A stretch of DNA of 13,303 nucleotides, taken from the NCBI GenBank assembly GCA_027044845.1, contig JALUBM010000285.1:1-13303 (forward strand), written 5' to 3'. Of the stretch, positions 1 to 6,747 are shown one piece after another. The notes beneath the pieces were generated by a model. That model was not told the origin of the DNA. It ran no database searches and saw nothing but the letters and a program-made list of their open reading frames with translations. Position numbers and translations under genes: made by a program. The DNA comes from Sulfurimonas sp. GTDB lineage: Bacteria; Campylobacterota; Campylobacteria; Campylobacterales; Sulfurimonadaceae. The first letter of the stretch is position 1. Each line of letters starts with the position of its first letter.

Positions 1-629
1 CTGTTTTAAGAATAAAGCCTAAACATCTTATAAAGCAAAAAATGATTTGGTTTTCAAACGGAGAAATGATTACAAAAGATTTAACAGATATTAATACGGG
101 TGAGAGTTTGGTTGATAGTGTAAAACCAAAAATGAAGCTTGAGTATTATGCAAAAAATCATTTAATCTACGGTAATGCTGATGCAAAACATCAAATAGTA
201 ATATTTTCAGATCCATTATGTCCGTTTTGTAGAGGATTTGTACCTGGTGCTATTAAAAATATGAAAAAAGAACCGAAAAAATTTGCAGTTTATTATTATC
301 ATTTTCCTTTAAAACGCTTGCATCCAGCTTCTGTAACTTTAGTTAAGGCTGTACTTGTTGCAGAACATAAGGGTATAAAAGATGCTATTCTAAAACTTTA
401 TAATGTAAAAATTAATCCAAGAGAAACAGATAAACAAAAAATACTTGATGCATTTAATAAAGTAGAAGGGACACAAATTACGCTCAAAGATATTGATAAT
501 TCTAACGTTATTAAGCAGTTAAACCATGATAGAATGGTGGCAAGTGATTTGATGGTTGGTGGAACGCCGACGGTTTATTTTGACGGTAATATTGATAATA
601 CAAAGAAAAAATATTTGAAAGTGAAATAA
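1..629 (+). CDS. DsbC/DsbA-like thioredoxin-fold protein, 5' truncated by window edge
   Basis: Probable exported thiol-disulfide oxidoreductase or isomerase. The frame is open to the left edge (first full codon at position 3), with 13 residues readable before the first ATG at 42, so that ATG is internal and the true start lies outside the window. Counting from the ATG at 42, the thioredoxin fold begins near residue 40. It carries a redox motif C60-P-F-C63 (nt 219-230) after the strand QIVIFSD, and the expected cis-proline at P176 in a GGTPT loop. The stretch before it, with an NGEMITKDLTDINTGESL-like segment, resembles the N-terminal dimerisation region of DsbC/DsbG proteins; this is inference. 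Its signal peptide, if any, is not visible. The stop overlaps the hemC start by one base (TAATG), which suggests coupled translation. A role in periplasmic or cytochrome-related thiol chemistry is plausible but not shown. Confidence 0.85.
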   Translation, partial: VLRIKPKHLIKQKMIWFSNGEMITKDLTDINTGESLVDSVKPKMKLEYYAKNHLIYGNADAKHQIVIFSDPLCPFCRGFVPGAIKNMKKEPKKFAVYYYHFPLKRLHPASVTLVKAVLVAEHKGIKDAILKLYNVKINPRETDKQKILDAFNKVEGTQITLKDIDNSNVIKQLNHDRMVASDLMVGGTPTVYFDGNIDNTKKKYLKVK

Positions 630-1588
630 TGCAAAAACTTACAATCGCAACACGTGTTTCAGACCTTGCCCTTTGGCAGGCATATCATATTAAAGAAAGA
701 GTAGAGGCAAGTTACCCTGAAATAGAGGTCGTTCTCAATAAAATAGTCAGCAACGGTGATAAAGTTTTAGATAAACCTTTGGCTTTAATAGGCGGAAAAG
801 GGCATTTTACAAAGGAACTTGAAGATGAGATGCTTGCAGGTAATGCAGAGTTAGCAGTTCATAGTTTAAAAGATGTTCCAACATTTATACCTGATGGACT
901 TGAACTTACCGCCGTGACACAAAGACAAGACCAAAGTGATGTTTTTTTATCGCATACATGCAAGACACTTGATGATTTACCTCAAGGTGCAGTAGTTGGA
1001 ACAACGAGTTTGAGGCGAAGAATGCAGCTTTTACAAAAACGTCCTGATTTGAAAGTAAAAGATTTACGTGGAAATGTTAATACTCGTTTGAGAAAGCTTA
1101 AAGAGGGTCAGTACGATGCTATTATTTTAGCATGGATAGGGCTTAATAGACTTAATTTGCTTAAAGATATTCCTTATACGCAAAAACTCTCACTTGATAT
1201 GATGATACCACCTATGGGACAGGCTGCTTTAGGTATTGAAATAGTATCTGGTAATGAAAAAGTGAGAGAAATCGCACAAAATTTGAACGATGAAAATACT
1301 TTTACATGTACGCAGATAGAGAGAGATTTTATATCAAAAATTGGGGCGGGATGTTCTGCACCTGTTGCATGCAACGCTGTTATTGACGATGATAATGTTG
1401 TTTTTAGAACGATGATAGGTTTTCCTGACGGTACAAATATTATGCAAGAAAATATTGTTAAAACATTGGATGAGAGTGGGGACTTAGGAAAAGAGACAGC
1501 ACAAAAGATGATAGATAACGGTGCTTTGGAACTATTGAAAAATGCAGAAAGAGTTGCATTTAAAGACGAAATGCCACAAAGATTGTAA
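629..1588 (+). CDS. hemC: Porphobilinogen deaminase (hydroxymethylbilane synthase)
   Basis: Cytoplasmic enzyme that joins four porphobilinogen molecules into hydroxymethylbilane in haem synthesis. The 319 aa length is typical. Visible family motifs: the N-terminal TRVSDLALWQA (residues 8-18), HSLKDVPT (78-85) with the catalytic aspartate D82, GTTSLRR (124-130), LRGNVNTRLRKL (146-157), and GAGCSAPVA (239-247), where C242 is the residue that holds the dipyrromethane cofactor. One deviation is AWIGLNRL at 168-175, where most homologues I recall have small residues before the glycine. The start at 629 overlaps the upstream stop by one base, and only a weak AAGTGA precedes it, so translation is probably coupled to the dsb-like gene. 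ubiD follows 2 nt after the stop. The pair hemC-ubiD is also adjacent in Campylobacter jejuni, as I recall. Confidence 0.97.
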   Translation: MQKLTIATRVSDLALWQAYHIKERVEASYPEIEVVLNKIVSNGDKVLDKPLALIGGKGHFTKELEDEMLAGNAELAVHSLKDVPTFIPDGLELTAVTQRQDQSDVFLSHTCKTLDDLPQGAVVGTTSLRRRMQLLQKRPDLKVKDLRGNVNTRLRKLKEGQYDAIILAWIGLNRLNLLKDIPYTQKLSLDMMIPPMGQAALGIEIVSGNEKVREIAQNLNDENTFTCTQIERDFISKIGAGCSAPVACNAVIDDDNVVFRTMIGFPDGTNIMQENIVKTLDESGDLGKETAQKMIDNGALELLKNAERVAFKDEMPQRL

Positions 1589-1590
1589 AC

Positions 1591-3405
1591 ATGAAAAAAA
1601 CGATAAAAATTTTAAAAAAAAATGATGAACTTACAATAATTGATGTTGAATTAGATATTTATCTTGAAATTCCACATTTAGCATATGCCGAAGTTAAAAA
1701 GAAAGATGGTGGTAAAGCACTGCTTTTTACAAATGTAGTCGATACAAAGAATGGTAAAAGGTTTGAAGAGGCGGTACTGATGAATGTATTTGGCTCTTAC
1801 AAGCGTTGTGAACTGCTTTTTGGTAGAACAATCGAGTCGGTTGCTGATGAAATAACGAAGCTTTTGCATATGAAACCGCCGGCAGGTTTAAAAGAAAAAA
1901 TTTCTATGGCGAGTGAACTCTTTTCACTGAAAAATATCTTTCCAAAACGTCTTAAAGGTGAAGGTGAATGCCACCAGATAAAATACCTTGAAGATGACAT
2001 TGACCTCTATAAACTTCCTGTTTTAACGACATGGGAACAAGACGGTGGACCTTTTATCACTATGGGACAGGTTTATACACAAAGTCTTGACGGTGAAATG
2101 GTAAATCTGGGTATGTACAGACTGCAGGTCTATGACAAAAATCATTTAGGTATGCACTGGCAGATACATAAAGACTCTTCACACTTTTTTGACCAGTATC
2201 AAAAAGCAGGAAAAAAAATGCCTGTAAGTATTGCAATTGGTGGAAATCCTCTCTATACTTGGTGTGCAACAGCACCACTTCCTTATGGTGTAAATGAACT
2301 TTTGATGTACGGGCTTATTACAAAGACCCCTGCACAGCTTGTAAAATCTTTGACAACACCTTTATACATTCCAAAAGATGTTGATTATGTCATAGAGGGT
2401 TGGGTTGATCCTGATAACTTACATGTTGAAGGTCCATTTGGTGATCATACTGGCTATTATACGCTAGAAGAACTGTATCCTGTACTAGAAGTTTCAGCTA
2501 TTACAATGCAAAAAAAACGTACATTTTTAGCAACTGTTGTTGGTAAACCGCCGTTAGAAGATAAATATATGGGCTGGGCTACGGGAAAAATATTTTTTCC
2601 ACTTTTAAAAACAACTGCACCTGATTTACTTGATTATCATATGCCTGAGAATGCAGGTTTTCATAATTTAATTTTAGCAAAAATGCAGCCTTTATACAAA
2701 GGACACGCAAAGCAGTTTATGCATGCCTTTTGGGGTGCAGGACAGATGAGTTTTGTAAAACATGCAATTTTTGTTGATGAAAAAGCACCAAAATTGGAAA
2801 ATTATGAGGCTTTTGTTACTTATGTTTTGAATCGTTTTACCCCAAAATCATTGTTTACAACAGAAGGTATTTTAGATGCACTCGATCATTCATCTCCTGA
2901 AGCATTGGTAGGAGGAAAACTAGGTGTAGATGCAACGGCAGCAAATAGTGTAGAAGCTCCACAACTTTTAGGAGACGCCAAGCTTCTTCAAAGAGTACAA
3001 GAATTGATTCCTGATGTTGTAGATTTGCACCAGTTTATGCAAAGGACGAGTAATCCTATCACAGTTATCAGTATTAATAAAACAAAAAATGTAAAAGAAT
3101 ACTTTGATGATTTATTAGTGCTGAGTACGCATATGAGAATTGTTGTTTTTGTTGATGAAAAGAAAAATGATATATATAATTCTTACATGCTAATATGGCG
3201 AGTAACGAATAATATGGATGCACTCCGTGATATTTACAAATCAGGTTTAATGGTTGGTATAGACGGTACAAATAAAAACTCTTTAGATAACTTTACAAGA
3301 AAGTGGCCAGATGATGTTGAATGCACATCAAGCGTTATTCAAAGCCTAAAAGAAAAAGGTGTTTGGGATTTTGACGAAAAACTTTTTGATAAGTTTCAAT
3401 TATAA
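1591..3405 (+). CDS. ubiD: UbiD-family prenyl-FMN decarboxylase, probably menaquinone biosynthesis
   Basis: Decarboxylase of the UbiD family, which uses prenylated FMN made by a UbiX partner. At 604 aa it belongs to the long form found in bacteria that make menaquinone by the futalosine route (SCO4490/MqnL-type), and is longer than E. coli UbiD (about 500 aa). The likely substrate is therefore a prenylated dihydroxynaphthoate rather than a ubiquinone precursor; this is inference from family and lineage. Visible motifs: NLGMYRLQV (172-180) with R177, HWQIHKD (189-195), and [11 protein letters not shown] (280-290). R177, E280 and D285 match the Arg-Glu-acid triad known in the family. The start is 2 nt after the hemC stop without a clear ribosome site, so translation is probably coupled. 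The first codons are very A-rich, including a run of nine A at 1614-1622. argH follows after 13 nt. Confidence 0.93.
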   Translation: MKKTIKILKKNDELTIIDVELDIYLEIPHLAYAEVKKKDGGKALLFTNVVDTKNGKRFEEAVLMNVFGSYKRCELLFGRTIESVADEITKLLHMKPPAGLKEKISMASELFSLKNIFPKRLKGEGECHQIKYLEDDIDLYKLPVLTTWEQDGGPFITMGQVYTQSLDGEMVNLGMYRLQVYDKNHLGMHWQIHKDSSHFFDQYQKAGKKMPVSIAIGGNPLYTWCATAPLPYGVNELLMYGLITKTPAQLVKSLTTPLYIPKDVDYVIEGWVDPDNLHVEGPFGDHTGYYTLEELYPVLEVSAITMQKKRTFLATVVGKPPLEDKYMGWATGKIFFPLLKTTAPDLLDYHMPENAGFHNLILAKMQPLYKGHAKQFMHAFWGAGQMSFVKHAIFVDEKAPKLENYEAFVTYVLNRFTPKSLFTTEGILDALDHSSPEALVGGKLGVDATAANSVEAPQLLGDAKLLQRVQELIPDVVDLHQFMQRTSNPITVISINKTKNVKEYFDDLLVLSTHMRIVVFVDEKKNDIYNSYMLIWRVTNNMDALRDIYKSGLMVGIDGTNKNSLDNFTRKWPDDVECTSSVIQSLKEKGVWDFDEKLFDKFQL

Positions 3406-3406
3406 T

Positions 3407-3411
3407 AAGGA
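3407..3411 (+). promoter_or_regulatory. Ribosome binding site AAGGA that decides the argH start
   Basis: AAGGA lies 7 nt before the ATG at 3419, just after the ubiD stop (3403-3405). The in-frame ATG at 3359 lies inside the ubiD reading region and would add 20 residues that are not part of the argininosuccinate lyase family. The ATG at 3428 would be 16 nt from the site, which is too far. Confidence 0.85.
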
Positions 3412-3418
3412 AAAAACT

Positions 3419-4801
3419 ATGAAAAAAATGTGGTCAGGTCGTTTTTCGGCATCTGCTTCAAATCTTTTAGATCAATTTAATGCTTCAATTATGTATGACA
3501 GAAAACTTTATCGTGAAGATATAGAAGGTTCTTTAGCCCATGCACAAATGCTTGAAAAGCAGGGTATATTAACACAAAATGAACTTAAACAAATTCAAGA
3601 AGGACTTACTCGGGTTAAAAACGAGATTGAGTCTGGAACATTTGAATGGAATATTTCTGATGAAGATTTACATATGGGCATTGAAAAACGTTTAACACAA
3701 ATCATTGGTGATGCAGGAAAAAAATTGCATACTGCAAGAAGTAGAAACGATCAAGTTGCTGTTGATTTTCGCCGTTTTGTTTTACGCAAAAATTTAGAAA
3801 TCGCAGAACTTATGAAACTTTTAATGCAAGAAATTCTTGTAGTTGCCCAGAAACATACAGAGACTCTTTTACCTGGTATGACACATTTACAACATGCACA
3901 GCCTATTAATTTTGGTTTTCATCTAGGTGCTTATCTTTCTATGTTTAAACGGGATATAGAGAGGTTTGAAAGTTCATATACTCGTAATAATGTGTCACCT
4001 CTTGGCTGTGCAGCATTAGCAGGAACACCACATAATATTGACAGAGAATACAGTGCCGAGCTTCTTGGATTTGACAGCGTAAGTGTGAATTGTTTAGATA
4101 CAGTTAGTGACAGAGATTTTGCACTAGAAATTCTTTTTAATATATCGACTATGATGATGCATATTTCACGTTTAAGTGAAGAACTGGTTCTTTGGTCATC
4201 TTATGAATTTGGATTTATTGAACTCAGTGATGAGTATTCAACAGGCAGTTCAATTATGCCACAAAAGAAAAACCCTGATGTTCCTGAACTCCTTCGTGGA
4301 AAAACAGGACGCGTATATGGTTCACTTATGGGGCTTTTAACTGTCATGAAAGGTCTGCCTCTTGCTTATAACAAAGATACGCAAGAAGATAAAGAAGGTG
4401 TTTTTGATGCAGTTGAGACAGCTGAAATATCTTTAGAGATTTTAAAAGAAGCGATAAAAACGATGCAGGTAAAACCGAAAAATATGGATACTGCATGCAA
4501 AGTAGGGCATCTCTCAGCGACTGATTTGGCTGATTACTTGGTAGAAAAATGTGATATTCCATTTCGTGAAGCACATTTTATTACAGGAAAAGCAGTTGCT
4601 AAAAGCGAAGAGTTAGGTATTGATTTAAGTGAGATTGAATTGAAATATCTGAAAGAAATTGATGAGAGAATTGCAGATGATGTGCTTGATTTTCTTGTAT
4701 TGGAAAATTCAATGAATGCAAGACAATCGCAAGGTGGCACGGCAACACAAAGAACAAAAGAACAGCTAGTGTATTTTAAAAAATATTTACAGGAGAAGTA
4801 A
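3419..4801 (+). CDS. argH: Argininosuccinate lyase
   Basis: Cytoplasmic last enzyme of arginine synthesis; splits argininosuccinate into arginine and fumarate as a homotetramer. From the chosen start the protein is 460 aa, the normal family length, beginning MKKMWSGRF, which matches the usual KxWxGRF opening. Motifs: [11 protein letters not shown] (104-114), THLQHAQP (155-162) with H159 in the catalytic histidine region, and the fumarase/aspartase superfamily signature [12 protein letters not shown] (276-287), which carries the catalytic serine loop. The frame is open back to 3359, but that would overlap ubiD by 47 nt and add a non-homologous N-terminus; AAGGA at 3407-3411 supports 3419. It sits 13 nt after ubiD and 3 nt before the OsmC-family gene, so it is probably co-transcribed with both. 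Helicobacter pylori lacks this pathway, as I recall, so its presence argues for a free-living relative. Confidence 0.97.
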   Translation: MKKMWSGRFSASASNLLDQFNASIMYDRKLYREDIEGSLAHAQMLEKQGILTQNELKQIQEGLTRVKNEIESGTFEWNISDEDLHMGIEKRLTQIIGDAGKKLHTARSRNDQVAVDFRRFVLRKNLEIAELMKLLMQEILVVAQKHTETLLPGMTHLQHAQPINFGFHLGAYLSMFKRDIERFESSYTRNNVSPLGCAALAGTPHNIDREYSAELLGFDSVSVNCLDTVSDRDFALEILFNISTMMMHISRLSEELVLWSSYEFGFIELSDEYSTGSSIMPQKKNPDVPELLRGKTGRVYGSLMGLLTVMKGLPLAYNKDTQEDKEGVFDAVETAEISLEILKEAIKTMQVKPKNMDTACKVGHLSATDLADYLVEKCDIPFREAHFITGKAVAKSEELGIDLSEIELKYLKEIDERIADDVLDFLVLENSMNARQSQGGTATQRTKEQLVYFKKYLQEK

Positions 4802-4804
4802 GCT

Positions 4805-5269
4805 ATGAAAGTAAGCGTATCACATAAAGAGGGAATGAGATTTGAAGCTAAAACTGCAAAAAGTAGTTTTATTATAGATTGTCCAATTATTTCACCAGTT
4901 GAGTATTTTTTGTCAAGTGCTATTACATGTAGTGCTACTGATATAATTTTAATACCAAAAAATCAAGGAAAAACTGTAACTGATTTAGTTGTGGACGGTG
5001 ATGCCGAGCGTGCAGAAGAGCATCCTCGTAAGATTGTAAAATTACATTTGACATATAATTTTAATTCCGATGCAGATGATGTAACGGCCGCAAGATGGGT
5101 TATGGCATCACTTGAAACATATTGTTCTACAATTAATACTATAAGAGATACAACAGAAATTTTTTATTCTATTATACATAACGGAAAATTAATTCGTGAA
5201 AATGAAAAGATGATAAGCGGTGGTGGTAGGAATATAGATATGGGTGAAATCGAGTCTTGTCCAAGCTAG
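4805..5269 (+). CDS. OsmC/Ohr-family protein
   Basis: A 154-aa protein of the OsmC superfamily, whose characterised members reduce organic hydroperoxides with two cysteines. The two expected cysteines are present: C42 in the segment SAITCSATD and C107 in LETYCSTI. Their 65-residue separation equals that of E. coli OsmC as I remember it. SPVEYFL (30-36), with the conserved glutamate E33 near the active site, also fits. The subfamily is uncertain: it could be a YhfA-like member with no proven peroxidase activity. A Gly/Ser-rich tail (about 138-154, ending with C152) extends past the usual fold. AGGAG at 4791-4795, inside the end of argH, lies 9 nt before the ATG, and the gene starts 3 nt after the argH stop, so it is the last member of the left operon. 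Its TAG stop is inside a stem-loop (5265-5286). Confidence 0.88.
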   Translation: MKVSVSHKEGMRFEAKTAKSSFIIDCPIISPVEYFLSSAITCSATDIILIPKNQGKTVTDLVVDGDAERAEEHPRKIVKLHLTYNFNSDADDVTAARWVMASLETYCSTINTIRDTTEIFYSIIHNGKLIRENEKMISGGGRNIDMGEIESCPS

Positions 5270-5286
5270 AGAATAAAATCTCTAGC
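5265..5286. terminator. Perfect 8-bp stem-loop between convergent genes, possible bidirectional terminator
   Basis: GCTAGAGA (5265-5272), a 6-nt loop ATAAAA, then TCTCTAGC (5279-5286): perfect arms. It sits between the converging OsmC-family gene (+) and HIT gene (-) and includes the OsmC-family TAG stop at 5267-5269. There is no run of T directly after the stem on either strand, so it is not a textbook intrinsic terminator. The position suggests a terminator or an RNA 3'-end stabiliser. Confidence 0.5.
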
Positions 5287-5296
5287 ATCAAATATA

Positions 5297-5653
5297 TTAT
5301 AAAAAATCTTTTGGGTCGGCATCACTAAAATGATCCCATTTGAGTTTTGCACCACCTAGTACATGATAATGTAAATGTTTCACTTCTTGCCCACCATCTT
5401 TTCCTACATTTGTTATAACTCTATATCCGTTTGTATCAATTGCCAATTCTTTTGCTAACTCTTGTATAAATGTTGTCATTCCTGCCATTGTTTCACCTGT
5501 AACTTCATTAAAACTATCTACATGTAGTTTTGGAATGGCTAAAACATGTACGGGAGCCTTTGGGTTAATATCATGAAATGCTAAAAAATTCTCATTTTCT
5601 AAGACAATATTTGCAGGGATTTCTTTATTTACGATTTTACAGAACAGACACAT
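5297..5653 (-). CDS. hinT: HIT-family (HinT-like) nucleotide hydrolase
   Basis: Small cytoplasmic histidine-triad protein of 118 aa. HinT-type members hydrolyse purine nucleoside phosphoramidates such as AMP-NH2. The triad is clear: H93-L-H95-Y-H97-V-L followed by GG (to 101), with the middle H95 the expected nucleophile. C2 and C5 at the N-terminus match the cysteine pair seen in many HIT proteins. Length and layout fit HinT/HINT1 better than the Fhit or GalT branches, but the exact substrate cannot be read from sequence. The start is supported by AAGGA on the minus strand (TCCTT at 5661-5665 on +), 7 nt from the ATG. The gene is transcribed divergently from pheS. In H. pylori a HIT gene also neighbours pheS, as I recall, so this arrangement seems old. 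It converges with the OsmC-family gene. Confidence 0.93.
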   Translation of the reverse strand: MCLFCKIVNKEIPANIVLENENFLAFHDINPKAPVHVLAIPKLHVDSFNEVTGETMAGMTTFIQELAKELAIDTNGYRVITNVGKDGGQEVKHLHYHVLGGAKLKWDHFSDADPKDFL

Positions 5654-5678
5654 GGTTTTTTCCTTAATTATTTTTAAT

Positions 5679-5708
5679 ATTGTAGCATATAAAAGTTATG
5701 TATAACAA
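5679..5708 (-). promoter_or_regulatory. Putative promoter of the HIT gene
   Basis: Read on the minus strand, TGCTACAAT (an extended -10 with box TACAAT, + positions 5679-5684) is preceded after an 18-nt spacer by TTGTTA (+ positions 5703-5708), a weak -35. Transcription would begin near 5672, giving a leader of about 20 nt that contains AAGGA. The call rests on pattern matching only. Confidence 0.55.
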
Positions 5709-5717
5709 AAAATTGAG

Positions 5718-5723
5718 TATAAT
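5718..5723 (+). promoter_or_regulatory. Promoter -10 box (TATAAT) for the pheS operon
   Basis: A perfect TATAAT lies in the HIT-pheS gap. No good -35 is visible at 17 nt (GTTATG), which is common for sigma-70 promoters in Campylobacterota. The transcript should start near 5730, leaving a leader of about 25 nt before the TTG at 5755. That is too short for a pheST-type attenuator. Confidence 0.7.
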
Positions 5724-5744
5724 GGGTGCAAAATTAATAATTAT

Positions 5745-5748
5745 GGAG
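5745..5748 (+). promoter_or_regulatory. Ribosome binding site GGAG that decides the pheS start
   Basis: GGAG followed by 6 nt and then TTG at 5755. The ATG at 5743 overlaps this site and has no ribosome site of its own. Confidence 0.75.
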
Positions 5749-5754
5749 ACTCTA

Positions 5755-6747
5755 TTGAAAGAGTGGTATGATAAAATAAACGATGCTAAAGATGTTGAAA
5801 GTTTAGAAGAAATTCGCATTGCAGTATTTGGTAAAAAAGGTGTTCTCTCTGCCGAATTTGCTAAGATGAAAGATGCTCCCAATGAGCAGAAATCGCAAAT
5901 AGCAAAAGATTTAAACAAGCATAAAAGTGCGATTATGAATGAATTTACTACAAAGAAGATTGCACTTCAAACGCAAGAACTGCAACGTGCTATGAAAGAA
6001 GAAGCAATTGACGTTTCAATGTTTGGAATAAAATCTTCAGCAGGTGCATTGCATCCTGTGATGGAGACTATGGATAGAATCGTGGAATATTTTTCTTCTA
6101 TGAATTTTGCAGTAAAAACAGGACAGATTGTAGAGGATGATTTTCATAATTTTGAAGCATTAAATTTGCCTAAATACCATCCTGCTCGTGATATGCAGGA
6201 CACTTTTTATTTTAAAGATGAGATGCTTTTACGTACGCATACCTCGCCTGTTCAAATCCGAACCATGTTAGAATCAAAACCTCCTATTCGTATGATAGCA
6301 CCAGGTGCGGTATTCCGCCGTGATTATGATTTGACACATACTCCAATGTTTCATCAAATTGAAGGTCTGCTTGTTGATGAAGAAGGAAAAGTCTCTTTTG
6401 CTAATTTAAAATTTATTTTAGAAGACTTTTTAAAGTATATGTTTGGTGATGTAAATGTACGTTTTCGTCCCTCTTTTTTCCCTTTTACTGAGCCTTCTGC
6501 TGAGGTAGACATCTCTTGTGTTTTTTGTAAAGGTGAAGGATGTCGTGTATGTTCACATACGGGGTGGCTTGAAGTGCTTGGCTGTGGTATAGTTGATTCA
6601 AATGTTTTTAAAGCGGTCAATTACGAAAATGTCAGCGGATATGCCTTTGGTTTAGGTGTTGAGCGTTTTGCAATGCTCATTCATCATATAGGTGACCTTC
6701 GCTCACTTTTCGAGGGAGATATTAAGTTACTGGAGCAGTTTCAATGA
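5755..6747 (+). CDS. pheS: Phenylalanine-tRNA ligase alpha subunit (TTG start)
   Basis: Catalytic alpha subunit of the cytoplasmic (alpha-beta)2 phenylalanyl-tRNA synthetase, a class II enzyme. From TTG at 5755 it is 330 aa, the length I recall for the C. jejuni protein. The N-terminal coiled-coil arm (1 to about 85) contains [10 protein letters not shown] (20-29). The catalytic domain shows [10 protein letters not shown] (160-169), motif 2 around [21 protein letters not shown] (184-204) and motif 3 [14 protein letters not shown] (295-308). Four cysteines (C255, C258, C263, C266) form the CxxC-x4-CxxC cluster common in bacterial PheS. The frame is open to an ATG at 5698, but that codon and the one at 5722 are upstream of or inside the TATAAT box (5718-5723), and ATG 5743 lacks a ribosome site. 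The TGA stop overlaps the pheT ATG (ATGA). Confidence 0.95.
   Translation: MKEWYDKINDAKDVESLEEIRIAVFGKKGVLSAEFAKMKDAPNEQKSQIAKDLNKHKSAIMNEFTTKKIALQTQELQRAMKEEAIDVSMFGIKSSAGALHPVMETMDRIVEYFSSMNFAVKTGQIVEDDFHNFEALNLPKYHPARDMQDTFYFKDEMLLRTHTSPVQIRTMLESKPPIRMIAPGAVFRRDYDLTHTPMFHQIEGLLVDEEGKVSFANLKFILEDFLKYMFGDVNVRFRPSFFPFTEPSAEVDISCVFCKGEGCRVCSHTGWLEVLGCGIVDSNVFKAVNYENVSGYAFGLGVERFAMLIHHIGDLRSLFEGDIKLLEQFQ

Noticed and set aside
1614..1622. Run of nine A near the 5' end of ubiD as a possible phase-variation or slippage site
   Set aside because: A-runs are expected in lysine-rich starts in AT-rich genomes, known contingency tracts in this group are usually G or C, and a housekeeping decarboxylase is an unlikely target. 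The frame is intact.
3359..3418. N-terminal extension of ArgH overlapping the end of ubiD
   Set aside because: The residues are not family-like, and a good ribosome site supports the start at 3419.
6517..6555. Four-cysteine cluster in PheS as a novel metal site
   Set aside because: The CxxC-x4-CxxC pattern before the TGWLE segment is common in many bacterial PheS proteins.
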